Positions 43,088 to 52,137 of a stretch of DNA of 64,000 nt are shown here, piece by piece. The translations under genes were made by a program, and so were the position numbers. The stretch covers positions 1 through 64,000 of the forward strand of contig NZ_CAJLKP010000001.1 in assembly GCF_905207245.1 (NCBI RefSeq). The letters are read 5' to 3'. The notes beneath the pieces are model-generated. The model saw only the letters and a list, made by a program, of their open reading frames with translations, did no database searches and was not told the DNA's origin. Position 1 is the first letter of the stretch. Each line of letters begins with the position of its first letter. This DNA is from an uncultured Bacteroides sp. (GTDB taxonomy: Bacteria; Bacteroidota; Bacteroidia; Bacteroidales; Bacteroidaceae).

Positions 43088-44647
43088 TTAATAACCGTCA
43101 AGCTGCTTCATATTAGGATTATTAGCAACTTCATTGGAAGGCAGTGGTTGCCGGTGAGAAACTCCGACTACAAAGTTTTTATAGTCCGGATCACGGGCTA
43201 TCAAGGCTGCCAATCCTTCAGGAGTATTATAAAGTTCCCAACGCTTGATATCAAACCAACGTACACACTCACCATTAAGCTCCAGAACACGCTCTGTCTG
43301 TAAACGGGACAAGAATTTCTGTTTGTCACTTCCTATCTCAGGATAAGCCTCCTGCAAAGGACGCATCTGAGCACGTGCACGTACCCTATTAACATAAGTA
43401 TAAGCATCTTCTGTATTTCCCAACTCATTCAGACACTCGGCATACATCAGCAAGACATCAGCATAACGAATTACCCGGAAATTCAATTGAGAATGCCTAT
43501 CTTCCGTAGTACGGAAATCATCACGTGAATATTTACGATAATATACATCATTCCCCCATTTACCTTCATCCCAGGTTTTACCATAAAACTTTCCGGTTTC
43601 TTCATCTGGAAAATCTGTTGCTACGTCCTTATATAAAAGACTAACGCGTAAACGAGGATCAAGCTTGCCATCAATCGTACGTTCTTTCTTATACTCATCT
43701 ACTAACCACGTACGAGCAAGGCCATCACGAAAACCGATGCCACTAAGTCCGAAAATAATAGAACGTTGATGCCCATTCGTCGCCCCTTTATCATCACTTT
43801 CTCCACCATTAAGGGCATCGCTGAACTGAATTTCAAAAACTGATTCTATGTTATTTTCTGTCAAGTGAGAAAAATTATGCTTATAATTATCTACTAATCC
43901 ATAGTACTTCTTTCCCTCACCTTCAACCAGCCAATATAATTGCTCTTTCGCTTTTCCCCATAAATGTTGTTGCATATAGGCACGAGCTAATAAAGCCTTA
44001 GCCGCCCCCTTAGTTATCCTGCCTTTTTCTGCCCCTGTCCATTCCTCCGGTAAAAGATTACTTGCTTCCAACAAATCCTTCTCAACCTGCCCCCAAATCT
44101 CTGGTAATGTTACTTGTTGAGGTTGATCGCCCGGATTCTGCAATTCGGTCACCAAAGGCACTTCCTCCCACAACACAGCTAAATGGAAATAATTGTAAGC
44201 ACGATGGAAATAAGCTTGTCCCAAATAAGCATCTTTCTTTTTAGCATCAGCTATTTCAATACCAGGAACATAAGTCAGTACTTGGTTCGCACGGAATATT
44301 CCCCGGTAAGCTTCTCTCCAAATCACGGTCTGATTATTATCATGATTATAATCAGAATATATAAATTTAGTCCATTCACCGGTTTGTACCATAGGACTCA
44401 TACTATACCCTTCATCAGAAAGAAGGTCAAAACGCCAATGCAGATATCGATGCCAAGAACCTAACCGATAAAAAATGGCATAACAAGCATTCACTCCCAG
44501 TTGAGCATCTTTTTCAGTACGCCAAAATTCCTTAGTCGTGAGTTTGTTCGGATTAACGGTATCCAACAAATCAGGATTACATGCCTGATTAAGCAATGCA
44601 CTTAATGTAAGGCCTAACAAACAGATTATTACATATATTTTTTTCAT
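43088..44647 (-). CDS. SusD/RagB-family outer-membrane glycan-binding lipoprotein
   Basis: The 519-residue protein has a lipoprotein signal (LLGLTLSALLNQAC, Cys23) and the SusD_RagB landmarks: NKLTTKEFWRTEKDAQLGVNACY, an N-terminal TPR region, and the C-terminal RVIRYADVLLMYAECLNELG with FDIKRWELYNTPEGLA. SusD proteins sit on top of SusC and capture glycans at the cell surface. It lies 11 bp after susC and 19 bp before GH3. Ligand contacts cannot be predicted. Confidence 0.93.
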   Translation of the reverse strand: MKKIYVIICLLGLTLSALLNQACNPDLLDTVNPNKLTTKEFWRTEKDAQLGVNACYAIFYRLGSWHRYLHWRFDLLSDEGYSMSPMVQTGEWTKFIYSDYNHDNNQTVIWREAYRGIFRANQVLTYVPGIEIADAKKKDAYLGQAYFHRAYNYFHLAVLWEEVPLVTELQNPGDQPQQVTLPEIWGQVEKDLLEASNLLPEEWTGAEKGRITKGAAKALLARAYMQQHLWGKAKEQLYWLVEGEGKKYYGLVDNYKHNFSHLTENNIESVFEIQFSDALNGGESDDKGATNGHQRSIIFGLSGIGFRDGLARTWLVDEYKKERTIDGKLDPRLRVSLLYKDVATDFPDEETGKFYGKTWDEGKWGNDVYYRKYSRDDFRTTEDRHSQLNFRVIRYADVLLMYAECLNELGNTEDAYTYVNRVRARAQMRPLQEAYPEIGSDKQKFLSRLQTERVLELNGECVRWFDIKRWELYNTPEGLAALIARDPDYKNFVVGVSHRQPLPSNEVANNPNMKQLDGY

Positions 44648-44658
44648 GGCATTAGATA

Positions 44659-47600
44659 TTAAAATTGAAACTGAACTCCAAAGTTTATGGCAAAAGGATT
44701 CGGATAAGCTGCCACACCGCGATAACCTTTGTTCCAGATATTGTCTTTTCTGTATTCAGGATCTTGCATACTGAAACTGGAAATAGTAAGCAAGTTCTGA
44801 CAAGTCACATATACCCGGCAAGTATTAAAATGAATTTTATGTAACAACTTCTCAGGGATAGTATAACCGATAGAAAGTGTTTTTAACTTCACCCAGCTAC
44901 CATTTTCAAGCCAGTAATCACTGTCACGGCGATTTGTAATCTTCCCGGCAATAGGTCTCGGAATATCAGTCGGCCGTTCCGGTGTCCAGTAGTTGAAATT
45001 CTTCAAATAATTACTGTCTCCATTTCCGGCAGCATCAGCTCCAATCATGTATTGTTTAGTAGCATTAAATACATCCGAGCCAATATCCATAAACCAGTTC
45101 ATCTTCAGATCAAAATTCTTCCATGCAAAGCCCATATTTATACCGGCTTGGAAAAGAGAGTGGGGCGATCCCAATACTTGGCGGTCGGCATCAGTAATCT
45201 TACCATCATCATTAAAATCAATATATTTGATATCGCCCGGTTTAGCATCCGGTTGTATCACCTTTCCCTCTGAATTTTTATAAGATTGTATTTCATCGTC
45301 ATTCTGGAATATACCATCAGTCTTTATCAGATAGAATTCTCCGATAGGCCGTCCCACAGCTGTACGTCCTTGTCCTGAAATAATATCTACCCGACCATAT
45401 CCTAAGCTGGTTACTTTATTTTTCACCGTAGAGAAATTAAGATTAGCATAATAAGAGAAATCCTTGCGTTTTTCGCGCCATCCAAGACTAAACTCAAATC
45501 CGCGGTTCTCTAATGATGCAGCATTTACCACCGGATTACCTGCACCATTACCTGTAGTCATTAAAATCGGCATGGCTGTAAGCACATCCTTAGTTTTGGA
45601 TATGTAATAATCAGCCGAAAAAGTAAGCCGATTATTAAAGGCAGTCGCATCAAATCCAAAATCAAGTTGAGTCTGTGACTCCCATTTAAGATTCTCATTT
45701 ACAAGATTCGTTTGGATAGCAGCATTCTGTTGCAACTGTTCCGTACCGAAAGTAGCAGCCAGGAATGTATTGATGACAGGGGCATAATCCCAGTAACCAA
45801 TATTAAGGCTACCAAGTGTACCATAGCTTGCACGCACCTTTAAATCATCCACCCATTTCACCGGAGCAAAAAACTTCTCTTTACTGATTCTCCACGCAGC
45901 AGATACAGAAGGGAAATTACCCCAGCGGTTCTCTTTTTTAACTCTTGAAGAAGCATCACGCCTGAATGTAGCTGTCAATAGGTATTTATCATCATAGGTG
46001 TAATTCAAACGCCCTAAATATGAGAGTAGTACAGCAACATTACGGTATCCACCAGCTTGCGGCAAACTCGTACCTGCATCCATTACATCATAATACTTTC
46101 CACTGGAAGTCTGAAGAATATCCTGTATTTCACCGGAAATCTGATTATAAGTTTCCTTCTGGTAAGAATTACCTACCATTACATTTATGGCATGCTTTCC
46201 AAACTTCTCATCAAAGGTAAGTGTATTTTCAACCAAAGGTTTGTCAAACCGTCCCGAACTTTCACTGACATAAGAAGGCTGATAAGCCATATTCATACGC
46301 CAATCCCCTTCACGCCGGAGAGTTTTAGAATTATCAAAATTAAGTTCATAACCAACATTCAGTTTATATTTCAAACTCTTCAGAATTGCTATCTCTCCCC
46401 ATATAGTACCTCTGATTCTGAAATTTTTATTAGTCCGGTCTACAAGATCATCCTGGGCTATCGGATTATTACCTATATTATTATTCGTCTTCGGATCACC
46501 ATAGCCATAACCACCCGGATTCTCCTGATTATAAATAGGAACTACAGGGGCCATAGAAAGAGCATCCATAATAGTATTGGCAACGGTTGGATCAACCACA
46601 TTATTGCTTAAAGTTAAGGCTTGTCCCATGCTAAAAATCCCCTTTTTAGCATTTGTATTGATTCGAACACTGAAGCGATCATATCCCGAACCATAAAGTA
46701 CACCTTTATTGGTATAATATTCTCCGGATACATAATAATTGCCCGTATCATTACCTCCCGAAAGACTGACATTATATTGCTGAATATTTCCGGTACGAAT
46801 AATAGCATCCCACCAGTCAGTGTCTACAGACAAATCATGTGACATTACAGGTAGTCCGGCATTCTGCCGAGCCACTGTATTAATCTTAGACCACTCGTCA
46901 GCACCTGCTAGCTCAAAGGGACGCGAATAATGCTGGATAGCATAAGAAGCAGAGAAATCCACCTTTACAGCTCCATTTGAGCCTTTTTTAGTAGTAATAA
47001 TGATCACTCCATTAGCAGCACGCGAACCATAGATTGCAGCCGCTGAAGCATCCTTAAGTACTTGCATAGATTCAATATCATTGACATTCATATCACGAAT
47101 ATCATTAGTAGGCAAACCATCAATCACGTACAATGGAGTATTGTTGGTAAAATTACTAATACCACGAATTGTAGCAAATCCTGTATCTCCGGGGCGGGCA
47201 TTCATACTAATCTCAATACCCGGTATCATACCATTCATCGATTCAAGTACAGAAGTGCTGGGGATTTCACCCATTGTTTTAGTATTAACTACGGAAATAG
47301 CCCCTGTAAGGTCTCTCTTTTTCACTGTTCCATATCCAATTACTACTACTTCATCAAGACTTTGATTATCCTCTTTTAGGGTGATAACAATATTTTGACG
47401 TTTCTGCACAGGAACATAGGCTGTAATATATCCGATATAGCGCACTTGGAGTGTGCTATTTCCATCTGCCTCAATGGTAAATCGTCCGTCTACATCAGTC
47501 ACAGCACCTATTGTGGTTCCTTCCACAAAGACTGTTGCTCCGATTACAGAGTTACCATTTTCATCTTTCACAGTACCAGTCACTTGTTTCTGTTGCTGTT

Positions 47601-47991
47601 GCATGGAAAGAAAAGCTTTCTCTTTATTAAGAATTATCTTTTCATTAACTATTGTATAAGCAATATCCGTATTTCTGAAAAGCTTGTTAAGAACGTCAAA
47701 GAGAGAAAGTTGCTTTACTTCCAACGTTACTTTCCGGTTTACATCCACATTCTCATTGTCATAAATGAAAATAAAATCGGTTTGTTTTTCCACAACTTCC
47801 AATACATCTGCAATGGTTTCATTTTGCACACGAAAAGATACTTTCGTATTCTGTGCAAGTGTGTTTTCTGCGATAGCTCCTCCTATGAACAGAAATAAAA
47901 AGGCTACAGTTAATCTCATGGCAAGGGGGATTTTATGGATAAAAAAATATAAATTATTCCTTAATCCATTTAAGGTTACAACATTATTCAT
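44659..47991 (-). CDS. SusC-like TonB-dependent importer with STN signalling domain
   Basis: The 1110-residue protein has a signal peptide ending near ENTLAQ (residue ~47), then a secretin/TonB N-terminal STN domain (~50-122: VSFRVQNETIADVLEVVEKQ...), a CarboxypepD_reg domain (~136-220), the plug (DEVVVIGYGTVKKRDLTGAIS, GRAANGVIIITTKKG) and the TonB barrel ending in Phe. The STN domain is what links these importers to FecR/ECF-sigma signalling, so substrate passage may activate transcription of the locus. It is the first structural gene after FecR, whose stop lies 149 bp upstream. Confidence 0.95.
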   Translation of the reverse strand: MNNVVTLNGLRNNLYFFIHKIPLAMRLTVAFLFLFIGGAIAENTLAQNTKVSFRVQNETIADVLEVVEKQTDFIFIYDNENVDVNRKVTLEVKQLSLFDVLNKLFRNTDIAYTIVNEKIILNKEKAFLSMQQQQKQVTGTVKDENGNSVIGATVFVEGTTIGAVTDVDGRFTIEADGNSTLQVRYIGYITAYVPVQKRQNIVITLKEDNQSLDEVVVIGYGTVKKRDLTGAISVVNTKTMGEIPSTSVLESMNGMIPGIEISMNARPGDTGFATIRGISNFTNNTPLYVIDGLPTNDIRDMNVNDIESMQVLKDASAAAIYGSRAANGVIIITTKKGSNGAVKVDFSASYAIQHYSRPFELAGADEWSKINTVARQNAGLPVMSHDLSVDTDWWDAIIRTGNIQQYNVSLSGGNDTGNYYVSGEYYTNKGVLYGSGYDRFSVRINTNAKKGIFSMGQALTLSNNVVDPTVANTIMDALSMAPVVPIYNQENPGGYGYGDPKTNNNIGNNPIAQDDLVDRTNKNFRIRGTIWGEIAILKSLKYKLNVGYELNFDNSKTLRREGDWRMNMAYQPSYVSESSGRFDKPLVENTLTFDEKFGKHAINVMVGNSYQKETYNQISGEIQDILQTSSGKYYDVMDAGTSLPQAGGYRNVAVLLSYLGRLNYTYDDKYLLTATFRRDASSRVKKENRWGNFPSVSAAWRISKEKFFAPVKWVDDLKVRASYGTLGSLNIGYWDYAPVINTFLAATFGTEQLQQNAAIQTNLVNENLKWESQTQLDFGFDATAFNNRLTFSADYYISKTKDVLTAMPILMTTGNGAGNPVVNAASLENRGFEFSLGWREKRKDFSYYANLNFSTVKNKVTSLGYGRVDIISGQGRTAVGRPIGEFYLIKTDGIFQNDDEIQSYKNSEGKVIQPDAKPGDIKYIDFNDDGKITDADRQVLGSPHSLFQAGINMGFAWKNFDLKMNWFMDIGSDVFNATKQYMIGADAAGNGDSNYLKNFNYWTPERPTDIPRPIAGKITNRRDSDYWLENGSWVKLKTLSIGYTIPEKLLHKIHFNTCRVYVTCQNLLTISSFSMQDPEYRKDNIWNKGYRGVAAYPNPFAINFGVQFQF

Positions 47992-48140
47992 ACTTTTGAA
48001 ATGGATTTAAAAAGTTATTATTGGCTGCGTCAACAGCTGATAGCTTGGATACGGGAAGATGCGTCAACATCTTTCCGTGTTTTTGCATTCTCTGAGTTAC
48101 TATTTCATAGGCAATTCTATTTTATGGATTAATACTACTT

Positions 48141-49169
48141 TTACTTATATACTTCGATAACACTTGTAGAAAGCGTATCATTTTCAATTTTATCAGGACG
48201 CTTGATTTTGAATTTAATACCTGAAGCTAGTTCAAGATAGCCCAATACTTGCTGCAAAGGTTCATTGGTGAACTTAGCAGTAATCTCCGATTGCATAATT
48301 TTTGGGTTCTTCACCGCAAAACGTACATTATAATAGCGGCTCAACACTTTGAGAACCTGATCCATGGGATGTTGGCAAAATATGATTTTTCCTTCTCTCC
48401 ATACCTTATCGCTTTCTGTGTTAACGGTAGCAATACATAACCGATGTGTTTCACGGTTATATGTCGCCTTTTCATTAGGCTCAAGAAGTTTCTGGATGAG
48501 TCGCCCATCGACAAGATGAATATTTAGTTTGACTTTACCGGTAACAAGAGTCGTTTCAATCAAATGATCATCCTCGTAGGCAGTAATATTGAATTCTGTT
48601 CCCAAGACTTCAACAGAATAAAAATCATCGATACGTACTACAAACGGAGTATCTTCATCCCTTTTCACACTGAAATATCCTTGCCCTTCAAGATGCACCT
48701 CTCTTTTTTTCGAAGAAAACTCTGCCGGATATTTAAGCTTACCACCAGAATTTAACCATACTTTTGAACCATCAGGTAAATCAAAAGAAGATATCATTCC
48801 TGAATTTGTCTTCACTTCTACATAACGCTGAGTGTTATTGTAATCTTGCAATATAAGGTAGCCTGCAAGAATAAGAATAGGAATAAATAAAACGGCAGCA
48901 ATGCGCTGTGTAACCATGAGAATTTGATGGAAAAGAAAAGAGTATCTCCGGCTACTTATTTTCTGTTTCAGGTTCAGTAAAGCAGACTCAGGAGAAGCAG
49001 CATTCATATTCTGCAAACGTTCAAATGCCTGCAATATAAAATATAATTGTTCCAATGTCTTTTTATTATCATCCGACTGACTTTCCCAAGCCTCAACGGT
49101 GACAGATTCTTCAGAGGTACATTCACCCTGAAGATAGCGTATTAATAAATCTTCATTTATATTCATCAT
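48141..49169 (-). CDS. FecR-family anti-sigma factor with DUF4974
   Basis: The 342-residue protein has a cytoplasmic N-terminal part (~1-85), one transmembrane helix (~88-108), the FecR domain (~120-215: VKTNSGMISSFDLPDGSKVWLNSG, the family signature) and a C-terminal DUF4974-type domain (~255-330). It would hold an ECF sigma at the membrane and release it on signal from the SusC STN domain. No sigma gene lies directly upstream, as it normally would; the next gene upstream is an unrelated aminopeptidase. The only sigma in the window is at 31196-31750. It is the first gene of the locus. Confidence 0.93.
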   Translation of the reverse strand: MMNINEDLLIRYLQGECTSEESVTVEAWESQSDDNKKTLEQLYFILQAFERLQNMNAASPESALLNLKQKISSRRYSFLFHQILMVTQRIAAVLFIPILILAGYLILQDYNNTQRYVEVKTNSGMISSFDLPDGSKVWLNSGGKLKYPAEFSSKKREVHLEGQGYFSVKRDEDTPFVVRIDDFYSVEVLGTEFNITAYEDDHLIETTLVTGKVKLNIHLVDGRLIQKLLEPNEKATYNRETHRLCIATVNTESDKVWREGKIIFCQHPMDQVLKVLSRYYNVRFAVKNPKIMQSEITAKFTNEPLQQVLGYLELASGIKFKIKRPDKIENDTLSTSVIEVYK

Positions 49170-49179
49170 TTACTTCATA

Positions 49180-49230
49180 TTAGTTATAGACTACCCAAAG
49201 TCTCTATTAACTCCGAGCTTCTATAACTAA
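49180..49230. promoter_or_regulatory. Inverted repeat upstream of fecR
   Basis: Perfect 11-bp arms TTAGTTATAGA (49180-49190) and TCTATAACTAA (49220-49230) lie about 10 bp from the FecR start and span 51 bp. The long 29-bp loop fits an operator with two half-sites or a leader-RNA stem better than a terminator. No TAnnTTTG box was found here, so an alternative sigma could be used. Confidence 0.4.
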
Positions 49231-49282
49231 TACAAAGCAGAATATAAATATACTAAAGTAAAAACTACTTTTTTTCTAAAAA

Positions 49283-50443
49283 TTAGATTTCTACTATTTC
49301 CTCCTTGCACAGCGTCAACTTCTCTACCCCCTCTGCCGTCACTGCCCATGAGTTCTCAATACCCAACGGACCGACACCCGGTAATACAATCTTCGGTTCG
49401 AGAGCAAACACCATACCCGGCTCCAATTCCTGTTTCATGCGAGGGGCCAACACAGGAGCTTCATTGATTTCCAAGCCAATGCCATGACCGATGAACTTTG
49501 CTTTCTGCCCTGCTCCCATGAAATAATCTGCAAAACCAGCCTTGGTCACCAAATCGATAGCTGTATTATAAAGCTCCTCGCATACGGCGCCGGGCTTTGC
49601 TTTCTCAATGACGGCTTCCTGTATTTCCAGACAAGTCTGATGTGCTGCATACGCCTTTTCCGGTAATTTGCCGATAGAGAACACACGACTCATGTCTCCC
49701 ATATAACCGTTGAAGTTTCCACCCATATCCACCATCAGGCTCTGCCCGGGTTGCAACAATGCGCCGTTTGCACCGATAGGCAGTGACGGGTCCAGTCCCT
49801 CGCCACCCAAAGCAAAGTCATAAGGTGCAGGTGCCGTAGCATTATCTCCTGCCAACAAACTGCCCATGAATATCTCCATACTCTGACCAAATGTGCGGAA
49901 AATTCCGAGACAACCTTCCAAACGCATCAAACGCTCTATCTCAATAGACAACTGACGGTCGGTCATTCCCGGCTGATAAACGGTAGGAATCTGTTCATAT
50001 GCCTTTGTGTGAGCAATGCCTGAGCGACGGAACATTTCAAGCTCAATATTCGTCTTTACACTGCGTGCTTTACGAATAAGAGGTGTTCCATTCACCACAG
50101 TAGCCTCCGGGAAGCAAGCTGCCAAACGGGTATATTCCGTATAAGACAGTTCATCTCCTTCCAACATCAACTTTGTTGGTAACGGTAAGCCGCATTCTTT
50201 CAGCAACTCAGGTAATTGTTCAGGTTTACGGATAGGGTGTATATGCTCACCCTCAATATTATTAGGACGCTTAATGAACAAACGAGCCGGAGCATTCAAC
50301 GGTAAATACAAATAACCACTGACAACACGTCCATACGTATAGATTAAATTTACATTGCAGGTAATAAGAGCGGCGTCAATCTCTTGTTGAGCCATGAGAA
50401 CACGTATCTTATCGCGTCTCAACTTCAATTCCGGTTGTAACAT
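49283..50443 (-). CDS. Xaa-Pro aminopeptidase (M24 family)
   Basis: The 386-residue product (ATG at 50443, MLQPELKLRRDKIRVLM) is a pita-bread metallopeptidase. Metal ligands are visible in VDMGGNFNGYMGDMSR (two Asp), FIGHGIGLEINEAP (His), and ALEPKIVLPG and GIENSWAVT (Glu pair). The N-terminal creatinase-like domain covers residues ~10-140. It removes the N-terminal residue before proline in the cytoplasm. An upstream frame extension to 50545 runs over a promoter and a repeat and is rejected. It has its own -7 box (50471-50478). Confidence 0.88.
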   Translation of the reverse strand: MLQPELKLRRDKIRVLMAQQEIDAALITCNVNLIYTYGRVVSGYLYLPLNAPARLFIKRPNNIEGEHIHPIRKPEQLPELLKECGLPLPTKLMLEGDELSYTEYTRLAACFPEATVVNGTPLIRKARSVKTNIELEMFRRSGIAHTKAYEQIPTVYQPGMTDRQLSIEIERLMRLEGCLGIFRTFGQSMEIFMGSLLAGDNATAPAPYDFALGGEGLDPSLPIGANGALLQPGQSLMVDMGGNFNGYMGDMSRVFSIGKLPEKAYAAHQTCLEIQEAVIEKAKPGAVCEELYNTAIDLVTKAGFADYFMGAGQKAKFIGHGIGLEINEAPVLAPRMKQELEPGMVFALEPKIVLPGVGPLGIENSWAVTAEGVEKLTLCKEEIVEI

Positions 50444-50470
50444 CTCTTTGTTATTTATAATTTCGAGATG

Positions 50471-50478
50471 CAAAGGTA
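50471..50478 (-). promoter_or_regulatory. Promoter -7 box for the aminopeptidase gene
   Basis: The minus strand reads TACCTTTG (TAnnTTTG), about 28 nt upstream of the ATG at 50443. This supports that start. Confidence 0.5.
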
Positions 50479-50500
50479 GACTAAAAAATGAAGAATAAAG

Positions 50501-50566
50501 AATGAAGAATGAAGAATTTGGTTGCACTATACAAGTACACCGCACGGAAATTCTTCATTCTTCATT
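50501..50566. repeat. Perfect 19-bp inverted repeat upstream of the aminopeptidase promoter
   Basis: Arms 50501-50519 and 50548-50566 built from AATGAAGAATGAAGAATTT are perfectly complementary with a 28-nt loop. The unit GAAGAAT(A/G) is repeated four times on the left. It separates the gdhB terminator from the aminopeptidase promoter. Confidence 0.6.
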
Positions 50567-50606
50567 AAAAAAGTACTGCCCTACACCTTCGCAGGCAGGG
50601 CAGCAC
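50566..50606 (-). terminator. Intrinsic terminator of the NAD-type glutamate dehydrogenase gene
   Basis: On the minus strand a GCTGCCCT/AGGGCAG stem (arms 50597-50603 and 50576-50582, with partial extension) is followed by a T-run. It lies about 40 bp after the stop at 50645. Confidence 0.7.
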
Positions 50607-50644
50607 AAACCACAAATACAAATACAACTAAACAAAGTTTTCCT

Positions 50645-51982
50645 TTAAATAATTCCCTGACCCATCATAGCGTGAGCCACCTTCATGAAGCCTGCAATGT
50701 TGGCACCCTTCACGTAGTTGATGTAACCGTCAGGTTCTGTCCCATATTTTACGCATTGCGCATGAATGCCGTGCATAATAGCGTGCAGTTTCTCGTCCAC
50801 TTCGGCAGCACTCCAACTGAGGTGCATTGCGTTTTGCGACATTTCCAGACCGGAAGTGGCAACACCACCGGCATTGACCGCCTTACCCGGAGCATACATA
50901 ATCTTATGTTCGATGAACAGGTCGATAGCTTCCGGCGTACAGCCCATGTTGGATATTTCACCTACACACATCACTTTATTCTCAATCAACTGGCGGGCAT
51001 CGTCGCCGTTCAGTTCATTCTGCGTAGCGCAAGGCAACGCAATATCAGCTTTCACTTCCCAAGGACGCTTGCCGGCAACAAATGTAGAGCCGGGGAATTC
51101 GTCTGCATACGGAGCTACTATATCATTACCCGATGCACGGAGTTCAAGCATATATTCTATCTTTTCACCACTGATACCGTTCGGGTCATAGATGTAACCG
51201 TCCGGACCGGAGATAGTAACCACTTTAGCGCCCAGTTCGGTTGCTTTGGTAGCAGCACCCCAAGCCACATTCCCGAAACCGGAAATAGCAACGGTTTTAC
51301 CTTTGATATCAATGCCTTTAGCTTGCAACATCTGATTCACGAAATACAATCCACCGAAACCAGTAGCCTCCGGACGAATCAGTGAACCGCCAAATTCCAT
51401 ACCTTTCCCGGTAAAGGTACCGGTAAATTCACGCGTCAGCTTCTTATACATACCGAACATATAGCCTACTTCACGACCGCCTACACCGATATCACCGGCA
51501 GGCACATCCATATCCGGACCAAGATGACGCCACAATTCAAGCATGAAAGCCTGGCAGAAGCGCATGATTTCAGCATCGCTCTTACCGCGCGGAGAGAAGT
51601 CGGAACCACCTTTACCACCACCCATAGGCAGAGTAGTCAGTGCATTCTTGAAAGTCTGTTCGAAACCCAAGAATTTCAAAATGGAAAGGTTTACGGACGC
51701 ATGGAAACGAATACCGCCTTTGTACGGGCCAATGGCGTTGTTAAATTGCACACGGTAACCGAGGTTAGTTTGCACTTCACCTTTATCGTCTACCCACGTA
51801 ACACGGAACGTGAAGATGCGATCCGGTTCAACCAAGCGTTCTATAATTTTAGCTTTCTCGAACTCTGGATGCTGATTATAGATATCTTCGATGGAAAGAA
51901 GTACTTCCTTTACGGCTTGAAGATATTCAGACTCGCCGGGATGCTTTGCCTCTAAAGAGGACATAATTCGTTCGATATTCAT
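50645..51982 (-). CDS. Glutamate dehydrogenase, NAD-type sequence
   Basis: The 445-residue enzyme is a paralogue of the one at 5613-6950, alignable without gaps. The catalytic parts GGGKGGSDF and PAGDIGVGGRE are unchanged. The coenzyme motif is GFGNVAWG followed by SGPDGYIYDPNG, the same pattern as the NAD-specific Clostridium symbiosum enzyme, whereas the other copy has GSGNVAQY and SDSDG. This points to NAD use and a mainly catabolic role (glutamate to 2-oxoglutarate). A -7 box lies at 52057-52064 on the minus strand. Confidence 0.93.
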   Translation of the reverse strand: MNIERIMSSLEAKHPGESEYLQAVKEVLLSIEDIYNQHPEFEKAKIIERLVEPDRIFTFRVTWVDDKGEVQTNLGYRVQFNNAIGPYKGGIRFHASVNLSILKFLGFEQTFKNALTTLPMGGGKGGSDFSPRGKSDAEIMRFCQAFMLELWRHLGPDMDVPAGDIGVGGREVGYMFGMYKKLTREFTGTFTGKGMEFGGSLIRPEATGFGGLYFVNQMLQAKGIDIKGKTVAISGFGNVAWGAATKATELGAKVVTISGPDGYIYDPNGISGEKIEYMLELRASGNDIVAPYADEFPGSTFVAGKRPWEVKADIALPCATQNELNGDDARQLIENKVMCVGEISNMGCTPEAIDLFIEHKIMYAPGKAVNAGGVATSGLEMSQNAMHLSWSAAEVDEKLHAIMHGIHAQCVKYGTEPDGYINYVKGANIAGFMKVAHAMMGQGII

Positions 51983-52056
51983 AATATTACGTTTTAAAAG
52001 GTTTATCCTTTCGTGATTTCAAGGTCATTCGAACAAAGTGTCAACGAATAACACTG

Positions 52057-52064
52057 CAAATATA
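52057..52064 (-). promoter_or_regulatory. Promoter -7 box for the NAD-type gdh
   Basis: The minus strand reads TATATTTG (TAnnTTTG) about 75 nt upstream of the ATG. No TTTG lies at standard spacing. Confidence 0.45.
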
Positions 52065-52137
52065 GGGAAACTTTTGAATTTACCTACATTTTTCGGCGAC
52101 ATTTTGATTAAATAATGATAAAACGTCAGGTGAATTA

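Noticed and set aside
48001..48132. 43-codon plus-strand frame between fecR and susC
   Set aside because: It opposes the operon, has no promoter box and no recognisable sequence; I treat it as chance.
50522..51385. 287-codon open frame on the plus strand over the NAD-type gdh
   Set aside because: Antisense of a strongly conserved enzyme and starts inside a repeat; no domain.
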